Source: Filosporella fistucella
Lineage: Eukaryota; Ascomycota; Leotiomycetes; Helotiales
Reading direction: 5' to 3'
Length of the DNA stretch: 64,000 nt
Assembly: GCA_030077755.1 (NCBI GenBank)
Contig: JAQJZZ010000002.1
Location: forward strand, 1,426,001 to 1,490,000
Below are positions 47,346 through 58,292 of the stretch, in pieces; the stretch's first letter is position 1; every line of letters starts with the position of its first letter. The translations under genes were made by a program, and so were the position numbers. Below the pieces are notes generated by a model that was given only the letters and a program-made list of their open reading frames with translations, did not search any database and was not told the origin of the DNA.

Positions 47346-48361
47346 CGCAAGAGCATTGATGTCGATTTGCACGTTGTCGTGTGCATCTAGAAAATGACAT
47401 ACGATGGAAAATGTGAAGCTATCTAGCCTCTTGCTTGTGAAAGCCGAGGTCGAGGCTGCCTTTCGCGGAGTGTAGCCGAACCGCCTTGTGCCCAGGAAGG
47501 AATGCTTCCAGAACAATTTTGCCCAGCCTTCTGATTCACATCAACATCAAACAACACAACGACAGGTAGGGGTAATCTTGCTTGATAGATCATGGCTTCT
47601 ATTTCCTCGATTTTATTGTTACTCACAAATTTAAATTGTTATTATGGATTTTCCGATTTGCAGGGGAACCTGCGAGCAAAGCTGCAGCAAAAATGTACGC
47701 CGTACATGGTCTAATATAGATGCACCTGTTAATGCATTTGATTTGTACCCTCTATCTCCCATAGGAGAATCGAATTCTTACAATCCATTCGTCATAAGGG
47801 TATGGTGCCTCCAACCTTAGATACTGTCGAGGGATGAGCGTCGATGAAAGTGTTGACAAGTGGGGATTCTGTCTAAGATTTCGCGATCTAAACAGAAAGC
47901 TGTGCCTGACGAGCCGATATCATTTATTGATATATCGCTGTGAGGAATAAATATTCTTCTTTCGTTCTTGGCTCACGACATGCCTCGTCGTACTGAATCA
48001 ACACTGCGAACTTAGGGGCTATGACTTGATGCTGTGTTGATAGAGTGGTACCAAGTGATGTCCCGCCGCACTTGATTTGTGGTGTGGTGTCAAGAGGCGT
48101 TCGCAGCATCAATCTCAATCGTTGGATAAGCTTATGGTCTCACAATTTGGACACGGAATTTTCAACCAAAATGTATTCAATTTTATCCAACCTCAAAAGA
48201 ACCCCAGAAGAAATAAAACAGACCAAGGTGTCTGAGCAACCACGAAGCATTGAAAAACACAGTACTGAGGAAGACACGATATTCGAAGCCAGCGACCTAG
48301 CGGTATAATCCCTCGCTCCTGACCACTCGTCTCGTCGGGCCATGTCTTCCTCTTTCCCTAT
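47346..48361. other. Intergenic region
   Basis: About 1 kb. A small plus frame from an ATG at 48171 to 48308 (45 codons, hydrophilic) is open but has no recognisable feature and runs into the 3' side of the effector gene. Nothing else seen. Confidence 0.45.
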
Positions 48362-48835
48362 CTACTTGTGATGATAAATACCATACTCAGTCCTCGCATT
48401 GCCGCAGTGCATGATCCCTCTTGCTCCAATACGGCCTCCAGATTGAAACCTCGAAATTGCTCCATTGATAACATCAATGATATCTTGATTGCCAACATAC
48501 CCCATGAAGCCAGACTGAACTTCAGCACCAAAAACGCATTCTCCATAGCCGGCAAGTGCTCTTTGGTTAGACTCACCCAGTGTCCATTTCCCATTGCCAG
48601 CAATATTTCGGGCGAGTTGCTGACAATCCGAAACAAGCGGGGAGCCTCCGGAAGTTTTGTTCTCGTAATCGTAATTACCGCACTGATGAGTGGAGGCGGC
48701 ATCAGGCTGGAAAACATTGATCGTATCTCTCGGGGACACAGGGGCGTTGATTGCAATGTCGACCGGAGCGCTTTGCACAAGGGCAATTAGGGCAGCCAAA
48801 AGAGCTGCGCTCTTTCCATTCATAAAGAATTGCAT
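48362..48835 (-). CDS. Secreted Hce2-domain effector-like protein (Ecp2 family)
   Basis: 157 residues, intronless. A signal peptide (about residues 1-22, ALLAALIALVQSA) precedes a short pro-like segment. The Hce2 domain follows: CGNYDYENKTSGGSPLVSDC, then ARNIAGNGKWTLG, GYGECVFGAEV, VGNQDIIDVINGAISRF and ARGIMHCG. The four Cys (52, 71, 100, 144) match the two disulfides expected for homologues of the Cladosporium Ecp2 effector. Proteins of this family are secreted by plant-associated fungi, and some trigger host recognition or cell death; any such role here is inference. A second Met at residue 5 could also start it. It sits at the edge of a long gene-poor region, a common setting for effectors. 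Confidence 0.85.
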   Translation of the reverse strand: MQFFMNGKSAALLAALIALVQSAPVDIAINAPVSPRDTINVFQPDAASTHQCGNYDYENKTSGGSPLVSDCQQLARNIAGNGKWTLGESNQRALAGYGECVFGAEVQSGFMGYVGNQDIIDVINGAISRFQSGGRIGARGIMHCGNARTEYGIYHHK

Positions 48836-51800
48836 GATGAACTATGGGCATTAGCACATGAGTCTGGTGTGTTCACAAGAAAACGTACAATTGGTGAGAG
48901 TGCTGTTTGGGGTGGTGGAAGAAACTCGGAATTATTTGATAAAGTCTGGGAGGTAGGCTAAAGAGTCAGTGAAATGTTCGAAAAAAGAATGAAAGGATGG
49001 TTTCGTACTTGGCTTCAAGTTGAAGTTTCTCGAATTTGTAGTGAGAAGAGAATAGGTAGATCCAAAGATGATGAGATTAAAACTCTACAGAGGAAGCTCT
49101 CGGACTTTATACTACTCCTTGGTCCTCCCCTATCCCCTTTTCACGTTTCTCTGCCTCTAGTCATTGTAATGATCAGCTCATGGCTAAGATCGAGCTGTCC
49201 ACTGCGGCACACATCATTGATTCCTTTCGGCATCACGACGAGTGCATAAAATAGGACGGTTACCTTGAGACGAAGAGTGCCTTGCGCGACGCATATACTT
49301 CGTCGTCGAAACAATGAGGGAGAAGGACTGACGTTTTCTAGTGTTCTTCCATCGTGAGGCGTGAAATTTAGATTTGGAGGATGAGAGAGTATACCAAAAG
49401 GGTAGGCCTAGCTAAGCTTTCTGTTTAGCCGCACTCAATCGTAAAAGCTATTTCAGCCTCCTCTGATGATGAGGCGAAGCACTGAGGACAGTGCACTATC
49501 GGCGAGGTGGCGAAGGTGATATTGAAATTTTGAAAGACATCAGATGGAGGCAGGTATGTGGCAGAGTAAAAATTATCATGCAATGATGTGATCTCTCTAA
49601 CAAGTTGTAGATAACTTCGAATATTAAAATTCCAATTTTCAACGGCTGTATTCATGTAACAGATACAACATTTGGACAAATATGGAGATGCACCGCGATG
49701 CGACATCACCCTCGATGAATAAAGGGTAGAATCGAGGTAAATATTAAAGAACTTTTATCGGCTACAAAGTAGCTCAAAAACGGAATATCACCATCATCAG
49801 GCCACCATCTTTCTTGCTAAGAGGCGTAGTAGAAGTGGTACTTTTATATTTCTCATATTTGTAAGTGTCCTTCAGAAGGATCTTGAGATTTAGGCTAGAA
49901 AGGGTAGAAAGAGAATGTCAAAATGGGATGCATAATCCTAATTTCGTGAAATGAACTAGCGTTGACGGATTGAACGATCGAGGCAAGTTATTGCATTTAT
50001 GGTTGGAATCATGAAATCGAAGATCTTTCCTCTGGTCCTACAAAGGGGCGCTACTACACGAAATCAAACTTGGCCCACTACTATTTTAATGTGAAACAGG
50101 TGTTGTGTACCAGAAGGAGAAGGCGAGTCCCTAAACTTTGAGGATATACTTTTCTAACCCCTCGGCCCGTTGCATCACTTCCATTTTTGACAACACAGAT
50201 TCAGTTTTCATTAGTTTACAATTGATATAGTAGAAAAAAATCAACTTGTAGGTTGGGGAGAAGAAGTGAGTGAAGACAACATCGAGCTTGATGAAAGCTT
50301 TGAAGTATGAAGACTGTGACCTCAATGAGTTCTGCACAGGAGGATTGGGGTTGATTCAAGCGAATGCCCCCGTGAACGGCGCAGTTTACCAGGTATCTAG
50401 GTACAAACAGGTTGCATTTACCAGTCTCGAACGCTACCTCTACTTTAACCGCCAATGTCACCTTCCCTGATACCTTCACGACGGCCCGTGAAGTATCTGT
50501 TTCAATGAAGTGGTGAACAATACCAGGCGATGGCAACAAACACTCTGGAAGATAGCACTTCGCCGCAACTTTGCCCTTGAGTATCAGGTGACTTTCTCAG
50601 CTTTCACATTTTAATCCTCCCTCTAGTAGATTATTACCACTGTTATCAATCCTCATGTCTAGAAAGCTTCCTGAGTGCCTTGACATGAACTGTGTACCAG
50701 AAATACCGCTCAAGAAACACTGCATTATCTCTTCATGCTTATGTATGCCAACTGTGACAGTAGGAAATGGTCCTCCTGTTATATTAATTTCCACAATAGA
50801 TATTCAATTTATACATAAAAGTGCATCACCCGTTCCACGAAACTCTTGGGAGGTGATGATGTAGTAGATGGATGAGCTCACTTTGGCTTAAATACCGTTG
50901 CCGATGAAACAGTATCTAGTTCCATTCCGCTGTTGAATTTCTTAGCTGTCGCTAGGACAATTCTTTGTCCACTTTCATTCGTAGTTATGAGTCACAAAAT
51001 GCCAGATTTTTTCCCCATCTTGTTTTACGAACGTAATAAGTAATCAATTAACTTGAGAAGCCTTAGAGGTATCGCATCCCTACGCAGTAGTGGGTGGGAT
51101 TCAAGGTCTTGGAGTTCCTAGAAGGAAGGAGAACTGGGATAATGCAGAAAACAACTTTAATACGCAGACAATGATGCAGCTTTGTGTACTATAAGCCTCC
51201 TCTTTCTTCAAATTCTCTCACGAAAGTTAAAGATTGTCTGGTACGTTATCACGTGCACAAGAGATCTACCTGGCTGCGATAGCTTTTGAATAACAACAGG
51301 AGATAGGAATGGCATAACAAGAAAGCCCACTTGGAAAGTCCCGATTCTATGTAAGGGCGCGGAACAAGTTAGCTGCACCCTGGTGATCTGTCCTTCGAGT
51401 TGAGATTGGAGATCCCGACTCATCCGCTAGAGTAAGAAGCAGTCCCAAGGCTGATCTTAGCTCGCTGGTAGACATAGTCGAGTGAAGTTTTCCTTGATGC
51501 TTCGGCGATGGTATTAAGTTGAGGATATGAAGTTGTTGTTTATGGAGTTTTGGTGAACATTCTTCCCGACTCGATATTGACCAAGGCCAGGGCACAAAAC
51601 GTAGCGCACGTGATAGGGAACCTAAAAATTACCTCGGCCTCGGTCTTCCAGATTTCAATTGTTCTTCCTCCCTAAACTCCTTCGTCGTCACCATGTTATC
51701 ATCGTCATCATCACCGCCTTGAAACATCTTTCCAAATCATTTCAATCTGATATTATAACAGACATGGTCCACTATCGCCGAAGCGCTAGGACTTACACAT

Positions 51801-53966
51801 CGACTCAATCTGCTGAGTAACGCTCGCTCCCTGACTCAATCGAGTACAGCGCAATGCCAATTTACGATGCATGCGCAGTATCTTCCGCACGTCGGCCGAC
51901 AACTTCAACGATTGGGCACATCGTGTTCCTACTCTCCAAGATGGAGTGGAGGACCGAATAACCCCGGGCAAAAACAGGCACACCTGCTGCCTTTATTAGA
52001 ATCTCATCAAGCGCTGTGCTTTGAGCATATTGTGATTTGTACACATCCCAGAAGTTTCTTGCGAGTGTGACAATGTTTGGACGTTTGGCCTTCTTGATTC
52101 TGCATGCCCCGCTTATTCGAGTCTGCGGTGTGCCTATGCTAAAAGCGTGTTAATTTTGCCCAGTTCTCCTTGATATTTGATGGCACAAGACTCCTTTCCT
52201 TGCTATACGGACTTTCTTTGACCGCTTCTTCCAAATTTGAGATTTTGTATATGATGCAATCGAAGTTCAATGCTGGGGCTGGAACGACTTCTATGATCGA
52301 AATCATACGTCGGGTATATCGTATCCTGTAATTTGGCCAGCCAAGGAAGCACTGTCATGTTTTGACAAGCCAGGGATTGTTTCTATCGTTGAATATCAGG
52401 TGTCTGAGTACCTCATTCGAATAATTCAATGACAGTGGCAAGACATTGCTGGGTATCCCTTATGATATTCCAGAAGACGGCCGCAACGCAGTTGCAGATC
52501 CCAGAACCTGGGAAGGAAGTCTGCTTCTCGGCCCGTGTACGATGCTCGCTGCATGCCTTTTCATTCGCCTCCTTTTGTTTTTCGACGGACTTAGCAACGC
52601 TTGCCTCTACTGCCGCGTCTGGTGCGCGCATGCTCGAGGTACATTGCATTATTGGCATGTCAGATCTTGATTCCAAGACTTTGGTACGCGGCTAAGGAAA
52701 GCTGAATGTGAGATTCATTCAACGGGCATCATCACAGCTGGAGAGCACTGTCTGTGCTCTCTATGTCCGTAGTCATGCTTTTGCTCGTGAATAAGAGTTT
52801 AAAACTACCTCAAGGTAATTGAACTGATTCATTACGGAAATCTGAGATCATGAGTTGCACCGATGGTGAATCAGCAAGTTTGAAGCTATTAGACTAGAGC
52901 TCGAGCATATGCAGGTACAATTTTGTTTCGGAGAGCCTCCCGATGGAATATTCTATCGGCAGACATTGATTCACATCCGGGGAGTGGTGGAGGCAAGATG
53001 TAGATCGGCTTGGCTACCCCTTGTGCTTCTGGCTTAGATTCCAATGAAATGGTGTACACAGGCGAATGGTGTTCATGAGACTATGTGCAAGTTGGCACTC
53101 ATTTGCCGACTTTTTCGTGGAAAGTACCAACCCTTGACATCGTTCATCCCGACCCCTCATTTGGAAGCGCTTCATGCATGTCACTATGGGGTTGTTGGAA
53201 AGAGTGTCGCCTGGACTCTGGATTTGGAATTGCTGCCAAGACCTTGAATGCTGCGCCTCACCCTGCCCTCGCGCATCTCCGCCTATTTTTCGAAGAATAT
53301 CTAGTGTTGGATATCGAATCTTGTATCAATTGAAAGTTCAGGAATTGATGCTATTTATTTCAGGCGAAAAGATACCTGAGTTGGCGTCTCTTCACGGGGG
53401 TTGCGCACAAGACTCAGCACGTCGCTTGACCCGCTTTGGTCAGATTCACCTGATTTGGAATGCCAGCATCACACTCCAATCAGTGCTGACTATAAGGCTG
53501 AAAATTGACCGGGATAGAATGCTCTTCTATTCATGGGGTGAGTGCGTGGGTTTGTGCGCTAACAGATAATCCTAGGTAAACGTGTCAAGAGGATCATTAG
53601 GGAATTCTTGGATCTGATGGAGGATGTAATTGGGGAGGCTCTAGGGAGGTCAGCATAGGACAAGGTTGATACTTGTGCTGACATGACATTTCAAGCAGCA
53701 CGCTGAGTCGGGAAACCGGTCCCTAATCTGGTTGGCGTGAAATTAATCCGCATGGCTTTCGATATACACCTGGCCACCAAACTGACATAACTATAGAAGT
53801 CTGTCCCACTGTCAACTCGATTCTGCTAGTAATCAATCGCTATCACCCTCCAAAGTCAGTCATACTGATAGCTTGCCTCACTGTCGACAAAGTCCACATT
53901 ATTTTCGAGCCCAAGATATCGCCTCGGAAACATTCACACCAATTCCAAACGTGGTCCAAACTCACA
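48836..53966. other. 5.1-kb gene-poor region with coding-like debris
   Basis: No complete gene is supported. On the minus strand at about 52120-51600, protein-like stretches alternate between frames. An open stretch follows an acceptor-like CCGCAG and contains TLARNFWDVYKSQYAQ and VFARGYSVLHSILES. A shifted frame then reads VRKILRMHRKLALRC to a GTAAGT donor. After that comes an acidic stretch (MFQGGDDDDDNMVTTKEF). Further minus frames lie at 51423-51208, 50794-50597 and 50539-50216. This looks like one or more decayed or unrecognised genes. No transposon terminal repeats, tRNA or simple repeats were recognised. Confidence 0.4.
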
Positions 53967-56166
53967 ATGAACGTGTACATGAATGGAAATGTTGGACAGC
54001 CACGTGATCAAACCGAAGACCATTTCTCTATGTTTTTCGATTTTGATACCCCAGGTCAAACTCCTCCAGCATCAATCTCGGGATCAATAACACCTAAGAG
54101 CCAGCAACAACCTCAAAGGAGTGGAATACGGGTGTCTTTGGCTTGTGTGCCGGTGAGAATCTTGCCCAATTCTCACGTGGCGAGCTGACCTTGCGAAGTG
54201 TAGAAGTCGGCATGTGAAATGTGGAGCTGAAATGCCAGCTTGCAAGTATGTAAATCTCTCGTTAAAGGTTTGATCTAATTAGTGTAGTCGTTGTTTACAA
54301 GATGATAAATCGTGTTTCTATGCAAAATCTCGCCGAGGGATGAGAGATCGAACCGTCCCAAAAAAGAGGGTTTCACTGCGAGAAGCAGGTAAAGGAAGTC
54401 CGGGATCCAGTTCTAGACAGATTCGAAGCTCCTCGGCAAATCTTGCAATGGGCTCATCTGTGGAGTCCTTTACTGGCCACCACTCAGATTCATCTGATAG
54501 CCCTTCAAGTGCATCTTCGAGACCCTCAACCGTTTCGCCATGTCCTAAACGTTTAGTCGAGCTGTATTACAGGTAAGTCACATTATTGAGACGTTGTTGC
54601 CGATACTGATATTTCAGCTGTTTTCACAAAGCCCATCCAGTCCTTTTACCGAAATATTACTTCCTAAGCCGCTACCAAACGGATCCAGACTCCCTGAGAA
54701 CTATCGTACCAATAATGCAATATCTTGGATCACTTTTTGCCAACGATCTGCCATCCGATGAGATGAAAATGGCTGCCATGAGTGTTCTCGATGATCCGAC
54801 ATTACCACCAAATGGGTTTACTGTGCAAGCTTTACTTTTAACCGCCATTGCGGTTCACTCTCAGGATGACATGTTACTGGCAAGGACCATACTCGATAGA
54901 GCAATATATTTGGCTCTTGACTTGAGGATGAATTCAAGGACATTTGCAAACATGGAGAGAGATCCCGTCTTGGCGGAGAGCTGGCGCCGAACGTATTGGT
55001 TTCTTTACGTGACAGATGCCATATTTGCTGGTATTAGAAGGGCAGCTAGTTTCTTGCAAGTAAATTGTTCCCTGTGTCAATTAGTGGTACTAACAGAAGC
55101 AGTCTATACAGTGTTGAGGCAACCGTAGAGTTGCCATGCGAAGAGTGTGATTACGATGGTGTAAGAAGTGCCCTCCTTAGTCCTATCTCATCACTTACAC
55201 GAATAGATAATTCCCCGATCAAGGACACTAGAAGAATACGAAGCTCGTGACTTTGAAGACGAAGCAATTATTTACTCCTCCTTCACTTACCTGATAGACC
55301 TCACCCGTATCATGGGTTCTATTTTCGGGTTCGACCGCCAGCCAGCGAAAACTATGAAGTTGACTATTGAAAATGCTGACGCTATGCTTGTGAATTGGAA
55401 ATTGCATTTACCAAAAGAAAAGCAGAGTGTGGTGGATAAATATCAGGAGGTTGATGAGATCCTCTTCACCGCGCAAAATATCTTGCATCTGTATGTCAAT
55501 CCTCCTTCCCAAGCACAAAAACAGGAAAAGCAAAGTCGAAATTGGGAAACATAAATTAAAATTATACCCAGTCTCTTAATATTCATCCATCGTCCTCTCT
55601 CTAGCCTCGCCCACAGCCCTATCGAGTCTATCTCTGACTTCGCATGCCCCGCCCTACCCCAGATTCTCCCAACCCAAGACGACCCTTCTACCTGGTTACA
55701 CACCAAAAAGACCCTCGAAGCAGCCGAAGCAGCCATATCACTTTACGCCCTCCCTTGTAAAATTGTTCATCACACTCCCCTCAGTATTTGCGGTATTACT
55801 CTCTCCACTCTCGCCAATCTAGGCGCTTGCACCCATCTTCTGCAAGGCATTGAATGGTGCAGAGTCAGAGATAGAATACGACTTGGACTTGGGGGACTTA
55901 AGGCGATGGGAGAAGTATGGGCTGTGGCAAGAAGAACGGAGAGAGAGACAAAGAGGATTGCGAGGGATGTTTTTGCATTGAATGGAGGACAGGTGAGTGG
56001 AGAAATGCCGAAAGAAGGTCTGGAGAGGGTGGAGATAGGTAGCGCTATTCCCATGCATCAGGAAAGCACACATGGCGACTCGATGCAAGAGGTTGCGTGG
56101 ACGGAGATGGACAGGGAAGCGATGAATTATTTCGCGACTTGGGATCTGGAGAGTTTCAGGACGTGA
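53967..56166 (+). CDS. Zn(II)2Cys6 transcription factor
   Basis: Seven exons (53967-54152, 54199-54245, 54288-54572, 54618-55055, 55100-55160, 55207-55490, 55572-56166) give 631 residues. The DNA-binding cluster is assembled across the first two introns as C60-x2-C63-x6-C70-x6-C77-x2-C80-x6-C87, an exact binuclear zinc cluster. A Ser-rich linker follows (SSDSPSSASSRPSTVSP). The fungal-specific regulatory domain comes next (FHKAHPVLLPKYYF, WRRTYWFLYVTDAIFAGIRR, YSVEATVELPCEECDYDG, LEEYEARDFEDEAIIYSS). The C-terminal part is IFIHRPLSSLAHSP and LGACTHLLQGIEW. Intron 4 is best explained with a GC donor (GCAAGT at 55056), since no GT donor restores the frame. Targets are unknown. No biosynthetic genes are adjacent apart from the MDR oxidoreductase that converges on it. 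Confidence 0.9.
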
Positions 56167-56446
56167 TTGATATGTGGTGGCGGCCTTTTACATTGTGTGC
56201 CTGATATTGAATATTGGACGGAAAAGGGTTAAACAAGTGAATTTAGCGCTCTGGTTTTGCTTTAGAAGGAGGGAATACATCTGGGATCTTGAGTAGAATT
56301 GGAGCTTGATGCTGGCGTTGTATACAATGGGCTCGATTTGGCAACATGTGTTTCGATATCGGAGAATTTCATATCAGCCCCATTTTTTGGCAATTCTAAA
56401 CGCGAATAGTATGATTTTTGTGTATATTGTCCTGACAATCAACGCT

Positions 56447-58041
56447 CTATGGAATCCTCAAAACAACTTTCCCCCTAACCCTCTTCCCCTCCATCGCCTC
56501 AACAGCCTTTTTCCAGCCTTCTCTTTCATCGAAAGCGCCCTCAATGACCTCTTGGACCTCCGTTCTCACTTCTCCTCTCTCCGCCAAACTACTAAGTCTT
56601 TCCAACCAAACGTTCTCCAGAACAAGGGAAATACATGCGTACCGGGGACCCCAGATCCAGCCTTTGATGAAGCGGATTACTTGTGCTGGAGTATTGAAAT
56701 AGGTTACTGGACCACCGAGAGTTTTGACGTCTGATTTGTCGCCTACGATAGTAACATATGCGCCTTTGGGGTGGAGGATCAGGGGCTGAAAAACATTAGT
56801 CTGCTGAGGTGGGATTGGTGAGGGTTGAATAGGAGGTAGGAGGACAGGGATGTATAATATCTTAAAGAATGGGGAAGTTACATATAGAGAGAGAAGTTCT
56901 GTACCGCCTACACAGTCGACGAACAGATCACTATCACCATTCCCTTCTTTTTGGGAGAGCAGAGTTTTGCTTATATCTTGAGACGTGTAATCGATCACTT
57001 CATCGGCACCGAGGTCCTTGACAAACGAAGCATTTTTGCTTGAGCAAATGGCCGTTACATGGCAGTTGTAAGCTTCTTTCGCTACTGTGATATTGTAAGT
57101 ATGCATGTAAGAATATTGGGAAAATATTTCTGTTCAGGGATTTGAGACAAAATGGAGATGACTTACGTTGAACAAGCCACATGCCCGTGCCACCAGATGC
57201 TCCTCTTATAATCACTCTTCTCTGTCTCTCATCTAACTGTGGAGGCAGCCATTCCAAGCAGGCATAAGCCGTGAGAGCAACCAGAGGAATAGAAGCAGCT
57301 TGTTCGTGCGTCAAGCCATTAGGTTTCTTTGCGACAGGGCCGGTAGCTGGATTAATTGAGACGTATTCGCTGAATGTGCCTTGGCCAAACTGAATACATT
57401 TAGTCGACGGGTTTTCAGAAAGGGGAAAAACATACGACATTGAATATAAGACCAAATATTTCGTCTCCTTCTGCCCAGCCTTTTACATTGGAGCCAACGG
57501 CTACGATGGTACCGGAAAAGTCTCGTCCCATTCCTTTATCACCTGCTACTACTGCTACCAGGCGATTCCTCCATACTCTATAGGCGAATCAGTATAAGTT
57601 ATGTACAGTAAGGCAAGAGGAAAGCAGTTGATGGGGAGATTGGCAATGCTTTCTGGAGAGCGCCACGAGTGAAATTGCAATCGACATACTGTATATCAAC
57701 TATAAGAGTCAGTGAGAACGTATGTAATATGATAACATGAGATTTCCATGCTGTAAACGCAGTACAGTCTCACAAACAGGCATTGAGTTGATATTGAAGC
57801 ATCAGGTGATCTCTGATTAGAAATGGGATATCCGGAAAAGGTTGAAAGAGATATTCTTCATGGCAAAATAATTTGATTTCCAGTACCGTGACAGTGTTGA
57901 CTTACCAGGGTTGATGGAAGCTGCGTGTACTTTCACTAAAACTTCACTTGCAGCCAAAGGTGGTATGTCCTTCTCGACAATTTCCAGGTACCCTCCCGGA
58001 GTAGAAAACCGAAGCGCTCTGTTGACTTTTGGATACACCAT
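56447..58041 (-). CDS. MDR-family zinc-type alcohol dehydrogenase-like / quinone oxidoreductase
   Basis: Six exons (58041-57906, 57699-57690, 57577-57436, 57389-57167, 57084-56882, 56785-56447) give 350 residues. The GroES-like N-terminus (PGGYLEIVEKDIP, SEVLVKVHAASINP) is completed by a 10-nt exon. Its removal would destroy the conserved INPVDIQVW element. Next come GRDFSGTIVAVGSNV, LTHEQAASIPLVALTAYACL and the NADPH-binding loop RGASGGTGMW (about residues 158-167), then DLFVDCVGG and HPKGAYVTIVGDK. The Cys/His zinc ligands of true alcohol dehydrogenases are not evident, so it belongs with the quinone-oxidoreductase-like group. The last intron (56786-56881, 96 nt) is stop-free and a multiple of three. 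Substrate unknown. It shares a 251-bp divergent promoter with the karyopherin gene. Confidence 0.88.
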
Positions 58042-58292
58042 GTTGAGAGTTTGCTTTCCAACTGACTAGATTGAAGAGTTGGAGAAACAATATAAGAAAA
58101 TGTTCCTTCTGGCAGTCCATTTTGGGGAGTGTTACATTCGTCATTGTACCTTGCCAAACTTGGAAATTGTGAGGTCGATGATTGCACCCCTGTCTCGAAC
58201 CCCACCATCAAGCGAGGTTTGGGAACCTCATTCAGCCTTGCCCTTTTTTTGTCAACACAACTTGCAACTATATCACATACCACATTGTTGCC
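58042..58292. promoter_or_regulatory. Compact bidirectional promoter
   Basis: Only 251 bases separate the start codons of the divergent MDR oxidoreductase (-) and karyopherin (+) genes, so both promoters must lie here. Pyrimidine-rich sequence precedes each start. Confidence 0.55.

Noticed and set aside
48171..48308. 45-codon plus-strand ATG frame near the effector gene
   Set aside because: Too short and featureless to call; noted only in the intergenic entry.
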